From Thiolapillus brandeum (GTDB lineage Bacteria; Pseudomonadota; Gammaproteobacteria; Chromatiales; Chromatiaceae), in the NCBI GenBank assembly GCA_011051425.1, contig DRLF01000416.1, forward strand, positions 1 through 5,597: a stretch of DNA of 5,597 nt, written 5' to 3'. Each line of letters begins with the position of its first letter. Positions within the stretch are counted from its first letter, which is position 1. A program made the translations under genes and the position numbers. Of this stretch, positions 1 to 5,597 are shown piece after piece. The notes below the pieces were generated by a model, which searched no databases, was not told where the DNA came from, and saw only the letters and a program-made list of their open reading frames with translations.

Positions 1-100
1 ACAGGGAATGTGCAGTTTCTGCTGCGCCGCACCAAGCGATGGCGAGCCTGGCATGCGTTTCATGCTTTGAAGGGTTTGTCTGGAACGGATGTTTACGGGC

Positions 101-118
101 ACACCGAAACATCGGTGT
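101..118. repeat. Perfect 7-bp inverted repeat, possible terminator or operator
   Basis: The arms ACACCGA (101-107) and TCGGTGT (112-118) are exact reverse complements around the 4-base loop AACA. The right arm runs into TGTTGTT, a T-rich but interrupted tail. This would fit a weak intrinsic terminator for a gene ending upstream, or an operator just before the gene that starts near 148. Its position argues that 1-147 is intergenic rather than coding. The stem is short and the tail is not a clean T run, so its function is uncertain. Confidence 0.4.
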
Positions 119-147
119 TGTTGTCACCCAGGCGTAGACAGGGGTTT

Positions 148-699
148 ATGCACATCAACGTGAAAAATGATCTGATTCGTGCCAAGAAATGGCTGGAGAT
201 CGCCAGAGTGAGTGTTGACCGGAACTCGGTCGCTGTCGATGAATACGAGACTATCAATCAGCTGGAAGGGGATATTGAAAAGATCTCCGTCAGCCTCGAT
301 AAAAAAGAAAAGAACCTGGCGGGTTCTATCGAGGGTGCATTACACAAGTTGAAAGCGATGGCCGAGAGAGAAGCGGAAAAAATAGAGATTGGCTGGAAAA
401 CCAAGCGGCCCGATGCTGATGTGCGTGCAGACCTGATCGATGCAAAACAGCACGTAGCCTTTGCCGAGAACATGCAGTTCTATGCGAAGAGTGATCCGGC
501 CGATATTTTCAAGTCTCTGGACCGGGCAAAAGCCGAGCTGGACAAGGTGGCCAAATCCGGAAAACTGGACAGCAAAGCGAGTAGCGAGCTGGATCTGGTG
601 ACAAAGGATCTCGCGATGATCCGCAAGAAACCTGACGATCGTGGTGTATATGAACGTATCCGCGCACGTTTGCGGGGGCTGATACACAACAACTACTGA
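148..699 (+). CDS. Small all-helical protein of unknown function with an internal duplication
   Basis: I do not recognise the family. The 183-residue product is strongly charged, rich in Lys, Glu, Asp and Ala, and looks helical almost throughout, with no Cys, no signal peptide and no membrane segment from this start. A motif V-[KR]-x-D-L-I-x-A-K-[KQ] occurs twice, at about residues 5-14 and 92-101, so the protein seems built from two related helical units about 87 residues apart. The start is uncertain. The frame stays open leftward to the window edge (a GTG at 10 would give 229 residues), but the extra residues are Arg/His-rich and unlike the rest, and an inverted repeat lies inside that stretch. 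ATG 148 follows GGGG at 141-144; GTG 160 is also possible. Similarity to YfdX-type helical stress proteins is only a weak guess. A hairpin follows the stop, so it is probably its own transcription unit. Confidence 0.65.
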   Translation: MHINVKNDLIRAKKWLEIARVSVDRNSVAVDEYETINQLEGDIEKISVSLDKKEKNLAGSIEGALHKLKAMAEREAEKIEIGWKTKRPDADVRADLIDAKQHVAFAENMQFYAKSDPADIFKSLDRAKAELDKVAKSGKLDSKASSELDLVTKDLAMIRKKPDDRGVYERIRARLRGLIHNNY

Positions 700-723
700 T
701 ATTGCTGAAGAAACAGGAAGTAG

Positions 724-758
724 CCGGGCCGGCGTGCAACTCCAGTGCGCTGGCCCGG
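724..758 (+). terminator. GC-rich hairpin, possible terminator after the helical-protein gene
   Basis: The arms CCGGGCCGGCG (724-734) and CGCTGGCCCGG (748-758) pair over 11 positions with one G-U wobble, around a 13-base loop that can close further. The hairpin starts 25 bases after the stop codon at 699. It should be very stable, but no T run follows (TTGCGTGG), so it is not a classical Rho-independent terminator. It may act with Rho, protect the mRNA 3' end, or terminate weakly. Confidence 0.5.
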
Positions 759-843
759 TTGCGTGGTAAGCGGTTTCTTTACCTGTTGTTGCAAGGGAAT
801 ATGCGCTTGAATAGTAGATGCCAAGTAAGTATCATCCCCTCTC

Positions 844-1203
844 ATGCGTAAATCTTTCCACCGTATCCTCGTCGCCGTGCTGGTTGCAGCGCTGTTCACG
901 CTTGGCTTGCAATCTGTGAGCTTTGCCGGGATGCCTGTGGATGCAGGGTCGGTAACAACGGCTGCTGCCTCCGTCAGTCCTGAAATGGCTGCCGGTCATG
1001 AGTGCAGTAACTGTGAAACTGCCAAGGACTGTTGTGCGTCGCAGGATTGCCAGACAGCACCGCATTGTGTTTCCTACAATGCCATTGGCGGAACCACCGA
1101 CATACCTGCTGTAGATCGCCGTAATATCCTTGTTAAGAATTCTTTTGATGCCGTTCCGGCATCCATGCTCATTCCCACCATATACCGTCCACCCTGGGCC
1201 TGA
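844..1203 (+). CDS. Small exported cysteine-rich protein, CopL-like, copper-resistance associated
   Basis: The 119-residue product has a clear Sec signal peptide: basic MRKSFHR, a hydrophobic core at residues 8-22, and a likely cut after SFA at residue 28. The mature part carries a cluster of six cysteines, Cys54, 57, 63, 64, 69 and 75 (C-x2-C-x5-CC-x4-C-x5-C), flanked by His52 and His74. The C-terminus ends in YRPPWA. A signal peptide, a short Cys/His cluster with a CC pair and a terminal RPP motif are typical of small CopL-like proteins encoded beside copper resistance genes in proteobacteria; in Xanthomonas, CopL is needed for copper-induced copAB expression. I infer a periplasmic Cu(I)/Ag(I)-binding or sensing role beside the downstream pump. 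The family assignment is by pattern, not alignment. The ATG has no convincing SD site, but it is the only start that gives a proper signal peptide. Confidence 0.7.
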   Translation: MRKSFHRILVAVLVAALFTLGLQSVSFAGMPVDAGSVTTAAASVSPEMAAGHECSNCETAKDCCASQDCQTAPHCVSYNAIGGTTDIPAVDRRNILVKNSFDAVPASMLIPTIYRPPWA

Positions 1204-1342
1204 TCCACTCAACGGCTCTTTTCAGGAGCCTGGCTGACCAGGTGTCATATGCCCCGTTATCCACGGGTAGCGGGACAGGTTTGATGTATCGATCTCCCTG
1301 AGCGGCAATGGCAAAGTGCGGCTGTCCGTGCTTTCTTCTCCA

Positions 1343-1357
1343 GTCGGCTTTGCCGAC
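1343..1357. repeat. Perfect 6-bp hairpin GTCGGC-TTT-GCCGAC
   Basis: The arms 1343-1348 and 1352-1357 are exact reverse complements around a TTT loop. No T run follows, so it is not a standard terminator. It lies 29 bases before the larger palindrome in the same leader and may be part of one folded RNA, or may be chance. Confidence 0.35.
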
Positions 1358-1386
1358 CTACTCCTGAATACAGAGCTACCGGTTCG

Positions 1387-1422
1387 TTTCCTGACTGCAT
1401 TGAAAACAATGCCATCAGGAAA
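1387..1422. repeat. 36-bp imperfect palindrome in the cus leader (hairpin I)
   Basis: The outer arms TTTCCTGA (1387-1394) and TCAGGAAA (1415-1422) are exact reverse complements. The inner arms GCATTG (1397-1402) and CAATGC (1407-1412) are exact reverse complements around an AAAA loop. The only unpaired positions are the two facing bases CT/CA, so 14 of 16 pairs match. As RNA the stem can be extended loosely outward (TAC/GTA at 1377-1379/1427-1429 and ACAG/CTGT at 1370-1373/1431-1434). It could be a DNA operator for a dimeric regulator or the first hairpin of a structured leader. It does not match the known CusR, CopR or CueR sites. Confidence 0.65.
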
Positions 1423-1432
1423 TCCAGTACCT

Positions 1433-1485
1433 GTTTCCTCCGTTCCCGTTGAATCACACAGCCATTGCTGTGACACGGGGGAAAC
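1433..1485 (+). promoter_or_regulatory. Long hairpin just before the cusC ribosome site (hairpin II)
   Basis: The outer arms GTTTCCTCCGT (1433-1443) and ACGGGGGAAAC (1475-1485) pair over 11 positions with one G-U wobble. The inner arms CACAGC (1457-1462) and GCTGTG (1467-1472) pair perfectly around a CATT loop, leaving an asymmetric internal loop of 13 and 2 bases. The structure ends 5 bases before the GGAG of cusC. Its left arm contains CCTCC, an anti-SD sequence (CTCC at 1438-1441) able to pair with that GGAG when it is not held in the stem. No T run follows, so an effect on translation is more plausible than intrinsic termination. The pairing is seen directly; the regulatory role is inference. 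Confidence 0.55.
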
Positions 1486-1490
1486 CTATC

Positions 1491-1494
1491 GGAG
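1491..1494 (+). promoter_or_regulatory. Ribosome binding site deciding the cusC start
   Basis: GGAG lies 8 bases before ATG 1503. It supports this start over the upstream in-frame TTG at 1449, which lies inside hairpin II and would spoil the signal peptide. Confidence 0.7.
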
Positions 1495-1502
1495 TTTTCG
1501 GT

Positions 1503-2789
1503 ATGAAACCTGTTTCAAAACGGACGCGCTCAATACGTGCTGTCCCTATTTTGTGTATTACCCTGATTTTTTCCGCACAGAAGGTTGTAGCGGATGAACC
1601 TTTGATCGGTCTGAAAGAAGCTGAGCAGATTGCACTGGAGAATGACCCGGTCGTGAAAGCCAGTATCGCCCGTGCAGAAGCATTGGGGGAGGATGCGGTA
1701 GCCGACGCCCAACTGCCGGATCCCAGGTTGCGTACCGGCCTGTACAATGTTCCCCTGGACGATTTCGATATATCCAGAGAACCCAGCACCCAGCTTCGCC
1801 TGGGTATCCAGCAGGCCTTTCCCCGGGGGGACACCCTCAAGTACAAATCCGGCAAGACCCGGGCACAGGCGCGTGCTGAACAGCTCCGTGCTGAGCTGGA
1901 GCGAAAGAAACTGCTCAAGGCGGTGCGCAGAAATTATCTGGATATCTATTTTCAGACCCAGGCCATCAAGATCATTCGCTCCAGCCGCAAGCTGTTCGAA
2001 AACCTGACGGAAATAACCCAGGTGCAATACGGTTCCGGCGGTTCTTCCCAGCAGGACGTATTGCGTGCCGAACTGGAACTGTCGAGGCTGGATGACCGCA
2101 TCACTCAGTATCAGAACAAGGAGGAAGCCGCGAGAAGCCGGCTTTCCCGCTGGGTAGGAGATGCTGCGTGGCGGCCATTGCAGGCTGATATGCCCGTGCT
2201 TCCACAGATTCCCGAACGGGAGCAGATACAGGAAGGCCTGGAAACACACCCGGAAATCAGCATGCGTTCTGCGGTGGTGGAATCTCACCAGCAGAGTATT
2301 GCCATATCCAAAGAGCAGTACCGGCCCGGCTGGACTGTGGGTGCGGAGTACCGCATGCGTTTCGGCGACAATCCGGACGACTCCAGCCGTTCCGACATGG
2401 GTGCGGTCATGCTGACAGTCGATATGCCGCTTTTCACAGAGAAGCGCCAGGACAAACGTCTGGCAGCGAGCCAGAAAAGGGCGGATGCAGCGGTGCTGGA
2501 TCGTGCCAACAGCTGGCGCAAGCTGCGTGAAAGCCTGTCCATGGAAACAGCCAACAGGAAGCGTCTCATGGAGCGTATTCAACGCTATGAGAAACGCCTG
2601 ATCAGGGAGGCTGAGGAAAACGCCAAGGCGGCGCTGCTCGCCTACCAGAGCGGCACAATCGAATTCACCGGTTTGATGCGCTCCCGCATCACGGAACTGG
2701 ATATCAAGCTGCAGGCCCTCAAATTGCGTGTGGATCTGCTGAAAACCAATGCGAGTCTGCTGTATCTGGCAGCAGGAGAAGAACAATGA
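1503..2789 (+). CDS. cusC: TolC-family outer-membrane channel of a Cu/Ag efflux pump (CusC/CzcC-like)
   Basis: This 428-residue protein is the outer-membrane exit duct of the tripartite pump, forming a trimeric barrel and periplasmic tunnel. The signal peptide has a basic start (K2, K6, R7, R9, R12), a hydrophobic core at about 13-23 and a likely cut after VVA at residue 30. The first outer-membrane efflux (OEP) repeat follows, with LPDPRL at 71-76 and QQAFPRGD at 103-110, motifs typical of outer-membrane proteins paired with metal RND pumps. Long coiled-coil helices fill about 112-230. The second repeat starts near ETHPEI (247-252) and contains VDMPLF (306-311), then more coiled coil to the end. 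E. coli CusC has 457 residues and is a lipoprotein. Here no lipobox Cys follows the signal peptide, so lipid anchoring is unlikely. The gene ends in an ATGA overlap with cusB. The channel role is secure; the exact name CusC rests on the neighbours. Confidence 0.88.
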   Translation: MKPVSKRTRSIRAVPILCITLIFSAQKVVADEPLIGLKEAEQIALENDPVVKASIARAEALGEDAVADAQLPDPRLRTGLYNVPLDDFDISREPSTQLRLGIQQAFPRGDTLKYKSGKTRAQARAEQLRAELERKKLLKAVRRNYLDIYFQTQAIKIIRSSRKLFENLTEITQVQYGSGGSSQQDVLRAELELSRLDDRITQYQNKEEAARSRLSRWVGDAAWRPLQADMPVLPQIPEREQIQEGLETHPEISMRSAVVESHQQSIAISKEQYRPGWTVGAEYRMRFGDNPDDSSRSDMGAVMLTVDMPLFTEKRQDKRLAASQKRADAAVLDRANSWRKLRESLSMETANRKRLMERIQRYEKRLIREAEENAKAALLAYQSGTIEFTGLMRSRITELDIKLQALKLRVDLLKTNASLLYLAAGEEQ

Positions 2790-4219
2790 AAAACGTCCTT
2801 ATGATGACCCTTGCCGCTATCGTGATGGCGGGAAACCTGCCGCTTCTGGCAGCTGAAGATGAAAAGGAAATTCTCTATTGGGTGGCGCCCATGGATCCCA
2901 ACTATCGGCGTGATGAGCCGGGCAAGTCGCCCATGGGCATGGAACTGATTCCGGTGTATGCCGGTGCGGAAGATGAAGGCAGCGATGTCACCATATCACC
3001 CGCTGTGGTCCAGAACCTTGGTGTGCGTACCGAAGCGGCACAGATGGGGACATTGTCCCGCCTCATCGATACGGTGGGGTATATCGACTATGACGAGTCG
3101 AAGGTCAGCCACATCCACCTGCGTGTTTCGGGCTGGATAGAAAAACTCAGTGTCAAATCCGCCGGCGAACAGGTCAGGAAGAACCAGCGCCTGTTCAATC
3201 TGTATTCGCCGGATCTGGTAAATGTTCAGGAAGAATTCATCCGTGCTCTGAACAGCGGCAACAAGGGGCTGATAGAAGCTTCCCGCGACCGTTTGAGTGC
3301 ACTCGGCATCAGCCGGGGTGAAATAGTCCAGCTGGAAAAACGGCGCAAGGTAAAGCAGACCGTTGCCATCTATGCGCCCCAGGATGGCGTGGTGTCCGAG
3401 TTACCGGTAAGAGAAGGCATGTACGTCAAGCCTGCGATGAATGTCATGACCCTGGCCGACCTGTCCAGCGTGTGGCTGATTGCGGAAATCTTCGAGCGCC
3501 AGGCCAACTGGGTCAGGACAGGTGACAAGGCCATAGTCACGCTACCCTTCCTGCCGGGCAAGACCTGGCAGGGGAAGGTGGAATACATCTATCCCAGCCT
3601 GGACAAGAAGACCCGTACGCTCATGGCGCGTTTGCGTTTCGACAACCCTGGAGAAGCGCTCAAGCCAAACATGTATGCACGGGTGAAGCTCTATGCCAGT
3701 CCCAGGGACAACGTGGTTTCCATACCGCTGGAGGCGCTCATTCGTACCGGTGACAGGGAACGGGTGATCGTGCAGGTGGGTGATGGCCAGTTCGATGCCA
3801 GGGAGGTCCGTACAGGCATCGAAAGCGGTGATCGCATCGAGATCATCGAAGGACTGAAGGCCGATGAGAAGGTCGTGATCTCCGGTCAGTTCCTGCTCGA
3901 TTCCGAAGCCAGCCTCAAGGCCAGCTTCACCCGCATGGGTGAAGGTGATGAAAAGCCGCAGGACAGCACGAACACATCGAAAGTAACAGCCACAGGTTCA
4001 GGTGTGGTGGTGTCCCTGGATGCCGCAGAAATGCAGATCAGGCTGAAGCACGGGCCCATCCCCGAGCTGGGTTGGGATGCCATGGAAATGCTGTTTCCCC
4101 TGGGAACCGGGGTGGACGGGCTGAAGCCCGGTGACCGCGTCGAATTCGATCTGGAGAAGCAGGGTAATGGCTATGTGGTGATTGCTGTGCGTCCGGCTGA
4201 TCAGGAGCAGCAGCCATGA
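2786..4219 (+). CDS. cusB: CusB-type periplasmic adaptor with fused C-terminal CusF copper-binding domain
   Basis: This 477-residue membrane-fusion protein links CusA to the outer channel and hands over Cu(I)/Ag(I). The signal peptide is residues 1-23 (cut after LAA). Residues 31-58 form the heavy-metal-binding domain, with Pro-Met-Asp-Pro and [10 protein letters not shown]; Met36, Met50 and Met52 match the three-Met Cu(I) site of E. coli CusB (Met21, 36, 38 of the mature protein). A beta-barrel/lipoyl half follows near 100-145 (GWIEKL, LYSPDLV), then a helical hairpin (about 146-192), then the second lipoyl half ([12 protein letters not shown] from 197) and the beta-barrel and membrane-proximal parts (about 220-380). 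After a linker, residues about 398-474 are CusF-like: His422, Trp430, Met433 and Met435 reproduce the H-x7-W-x2-M-x-M site (E. coli CusF H36, W44, M47, M49). AGGAG at 2774-2778 supports the start. It overlaps both neighbours by 4 bases. Confidence 0.93.
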   Translation: MKNVLMMTLAAIVMAGNLPLLAAEDEKEILYWVAPMDPNYRRDEPGKSPMGMELIPVYAGAEDEGSDVTISPAVVQNLGVRTEAAQMGTLSRLIDTVGYIDYDESKVSHIHLRVSGWIEKLSVKSAGEQVRKNQRLFNLYSPDLVNVQEEFIRALNSGNKGLIEASRDRLSALGISRGEIVQLEKRRKVKQTVAIYAPQDGVVSELPVREGMYVKPAMNVMTLADLSSVWLIAEIFERQANWVRTGDKAIVTLPFLPGKTWQGKVEYIYPSLDKKTRTLMARLRFDNPGEALKPNMYARVKLYASPRDNVVSIPLEALIRTGDRERVIVQVGDGQFDAREVRTGIESGDRIEIIEGLKADEKVVISGQFLLDSEASLKASFTRMGEGDEKPQDSTNTSKVTATGSGVVVSLDAAEMQIRLKHGPIPELGWDAMEMLFPLGTGVDGLKPGDRVEFDLEKQGNGYVVIAVRPADQEQQP

Positions 4220-5597
4220 TTCCTGCAATTATCGACTGGTCATTGCGCAACCGCTTCATGGTGCTGCTGTTGACCGTTATTCTGACAGGCTGGGGATTGT
4301 ATGCAGTCAAGAATACGCCCCTGGATGCGATTCCTGATCTGTCTGATGTTCAGGTGATCATCAAGACCAGCTTTCCGGGGCAGGCGCCACAGGTGGTGGA
4401 AGACCAGGTCACTTACCCCCTGACCACCGCCATGCTCTCGGTTCCCAAGGCCATCAACGTGCGCGGTTATTCCTTCTTCGGTGATTCCTATATCTATGTC
4501 ATTTTCGAGGATAGTACCGATCCCTACTGGGCAAGATCCAGGGTACTGGAATACCTGAGCCAGGCAGCCAGCAAGCTGCCGTCGGAAGCCAAACCCGAAC
4601 TCGGGCCGGATGCCACCGGTGTGGGCTGGGTATTCGAGTATGCGCTGGTGGACCGGAAGAACAACCATGACCTGGCACAACTGCGAAGCCTGCAGGACTG
4701 GTATCTGAAGTTTGAACTGCAGACTGTACCCGGTGTTTCGGAAGTGGCCACTATCGGCGGTATGGTCAAGCAATACCAGGTCGTCGTAGACCCGGACAGC
4801 CTGCGTGCCTACGGTCTGAACCTTTCCCAGATCCGCAAGGCCATACAGCGGGGCAACCAGGAGGCCGGCGGCTCGGTCATCGAGATGGGCGAGGCCGAGT
4901 ACATGATCCGCGCCACCGGCTATATCGACAGTATCGAGGATCTGCGGGAAATCCCCCTGGGGATGAGCGACATGGGTGTGCCTATCACGCTCAAGGATGT
5001 TGCCCAGGTTCGTCTGGGACCACAGATGCGTCGCGGTATTGCCGAGCTGGACGGGCAGGGTGAAGTCGTGGGAGGCGTGATCATCATGCGCTTCGGCGAG
5101 AATGCCCTGTCGGTGATTTCCGATACCAAGAAAAAGCTGGAAGAACTGTCACGGGGGCTTCCTGATGGCGTGGAGATCGTGCCCACCTATGACAGGTCCG
5201 GCCTGATCCACCGTGCCGTGGAAACACTGAATGGCAAGCTGCTGGAAGAATTTCTGGTGGTGGCGCTGGTGTGTGCGGTATTCCTGTTCCACCTGCGTTC
5301 GGCGCTGGTGGTCATTCTGTCCCTGCCCGTGGGCATACTGGTCGCCTTTATTGTCATGGAACGCATGGGCATCAATGCCAATATCATGTCTCTCGGAGGC
5401 ATTGCCATTGCCATCGGCGCCATGGTGGATGCGGCCATTGTCATGATCGAAAATGTCCACAAGCACATCGAGAAGACACCCCTGACCAATGAAAACCGCT
5501 GGACCATCATGAGCCAGGCGGCTACCGAAGTCGGGCCGCCCCTGTTCTTCTCCCTGCTGATCATCACCCTGAGCTTTCTGCCCGTGTTTTCTCTCGA
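4216..5597 (+). CDS. cusA: CusA-type Cu(I)/Ag(I) RND efflux transporter, N-terminal part (runs off window)
   Basis: The reading frame is open from ATG 4216 to the window end, giving about 460 residues, against 1047 in E. coli CusA. The protein is the inner-membrane proton-driven pump that takes Cu(I)/Ag(I) from the periplasm and adaptor. TM1 is residues 14-31; the first periplasmic porter region follows, including [13 protein letters not shown] (35-47) and later [17 protein letters not shown]2 (about 342-359), TM3 (363-382), TM4 (391-412) and the start of TM5 (about 442-460) are visible. The TM4 signature [13 protein letters not shown] is typical of the Cu/Ag branch; Zn/Co/Cd pumps (CzcA) have a different one (DFGxIVDGAV). 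Met391, Met403, Asp405 (proton relay) and Met410 fall at exactly the E. coli CusA numbers. The second Met partners and the cleft Met573/623/672 lie outside the window. AGGAG at 4203-4207 precedes the start, which overlaps the cusB stop by 4 bases. Confidence 0.95.
   Translation, partial: MIPAIIDWSLRNRFMVLLLTVILTGWGLYAVKNTPLDAIPDLSDVQVIIKTSFPGQAPQVVEDQVTYPLTTAMLSVPKAINVRGYSFFGDSYIYVIFEDSTDPYWARSRVLEYLSQAASKLPSEAKPELGPDATGVGWVFEYALVDRKNNHDLAQLRSLQDWYLKFELQTVPGVSEVATIGGMVKQYQVVVDPDSLRAYGLNLSQIRKAIQRGNQEAGGSVIEMGEAEYMIRATGYIDSIEDLREIPLGMSDMGVPITLKDVAQVRLGPQMRRGIAELDGQGEVVGGVIIMRFGENALSVISDTKKKLEELSRGLPDGVEIVPTYDRSGLIHRAVETLNGKLLEEFLVVALVCAVFLFHLRSALVVILSLPVGILVAFIVMERMGINANIMSLGGIAIAIGAMVDAAIVMIENVHKHIEKTPLTNENRWTIMSQAATEVGPPLFFSLLIITLSFLPVFSL

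Larger units (their letters stand above)
1204..1502 (+). promoter_or_regulatory. Gene-free leader region upstream of the cus operon, rich in inverted repeats
   Basis: No credible gene lies in these 299 bases. The stretch holds five short to long inverted repeats: GGCTC/GAGCC (1214-1230), CCCGT/ACGGG (1253-1267), GTCGGC/GCCGAC (1343-1357), and the two larger ones listed separately at 1387-1422 and 1433-1485. I see no good sigma-70 promoter, no sigma-54 GG/GC pair and no match to the E. coli CusR box. The operon promoter probably lies here all the same, or transcription reads through from the cysteine-rich gene. The stems at 1214-1230 (5 bp) and 1253-1267 (5 bp) could easily be chance. Confidence 0.5.

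Noticed and set aside
1..137. Tail of an upstream gene in the second frame (stop at 68-70) or third frame (stop at 135-137)
   Set aside because: Both are open from the window edge but neither has recognisable protein features, and the length is too short to decide.
789..817. Possible sigma-70 promoter TTGCAA - 17 bases - TAGTAG before the cysteine-rich gene
   Set aside because: The spacing is right but the -10 matches only three of six positions, so it is too weak to call from sequence alone.
1214..1242. GGCTC/GAGCC and CCTGG/CCAGG small stems after the cysteine-rich gene as a terminator
   Set aside because: Both stems are only 5 bp, they overlap each other, and no T run follows.
1454..1473. 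TCACA...TGTGA as a CRP-type site
   Set aside because: The half-sites are in the reverse order to the CRP consensus (TGTGA-N6-TCACA) and with the wrong spacing; they are better explained by the inner stem of hairpin II.
1449..1502. TTG start at 1449 for cusC, adding 18 residues
   Set aside because: The extra residues would bury the signal peptide, the codon lies within hairpin II, and ATG 1503 has a well-spaced GGAG.
1316..1597. 93-codon + strand frame (with a few Cys/His) spanning the leader and the cusC start
   Set aside because: It overlaps the cusC signal peptide in another frame, has no SD site, and reads through both leader hairpins. It is most likely a chance frame.
1530..2786. 418-codon open frame on the minus strand opposite cusC
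   Set aside because: It is exactly antisense to a clear TolC-family gene, its product looks like composition noise, and it has no convincing start signal; long antisense frames are common in GC-rich genes.
4240..4773. 177-codon minus-strand frame opposite cusA
   Set aside because: Shadow of the cusA coding sequence, whose protein is unmistakable on the + strand.

Overview
The window looks like a chromosomal or genomic-island stretch from a Gram-negative proteobacterium, most likely a gammaproteobacterium. This rests on the exported proteins of a tripartite envelope pump, Shine-Dalgarno (SD) sites of the AGGAG type, moderately high GC and tight ATGA gene overlaps. Nothing in the sequence fixes the genus.

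All supported genes are on the + strand. From the left: a short stretch (1-147) with a perfect inverted repeat; a gene for a small all-helical protein of unknown function (148-699) that carries an internal duplication; a strong GC-rich hairpin (724-758); a gene for a small exported cysteine-rich protein (844-1203) resembling the CopL-like small proteins often found beside copper genes; a 299-base gene-free stretch (1204-1502) full of inverted repeats; and then a compact operon cusC-like (1503-2789), cusB (2786-4219) and cusA (4216 to beyond the window end).

The operon encodes a heavy-metal RND efflux pump of the Cu(I)/Ag(I) type. CusA is the proton-driven inner-membrane transporter, CusB the periplasmic adaptor, and the TolC-family protein the outer-membrane channel. 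Metal specificity can be read from the residues. The N-terminal half of CusA keeps Met391, Met403, Asp405 and Met410 at the same numbers as E. coli CusA. CusB keeps the three methionines of the Cu(I) site in its N-terminal domain. CusB also carries a C-terminal CusF-like domain with the full His-Trp-Met-Met copper site, so the metallochaperone that is a separate protein in E. coli is here fused to the adaptor. Consecutive pump genes overlap by 4 bases, which points to translational coupling.

The most unusual part is the leader of the operon. Two long hairpins (1387-1422 and 1433-1485) lie just upstream of the cusC SD site. Their arms share the same GTTTCCT / GGAAA words, so segment 2 of the first can pair with segment 3 of the second. 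This is the geometry of a switchable, attenuator-like RNA. It is a hypothesis from sequence reading alone. No regulator gene (CusRS, CueR, CopRS) lies within the window.
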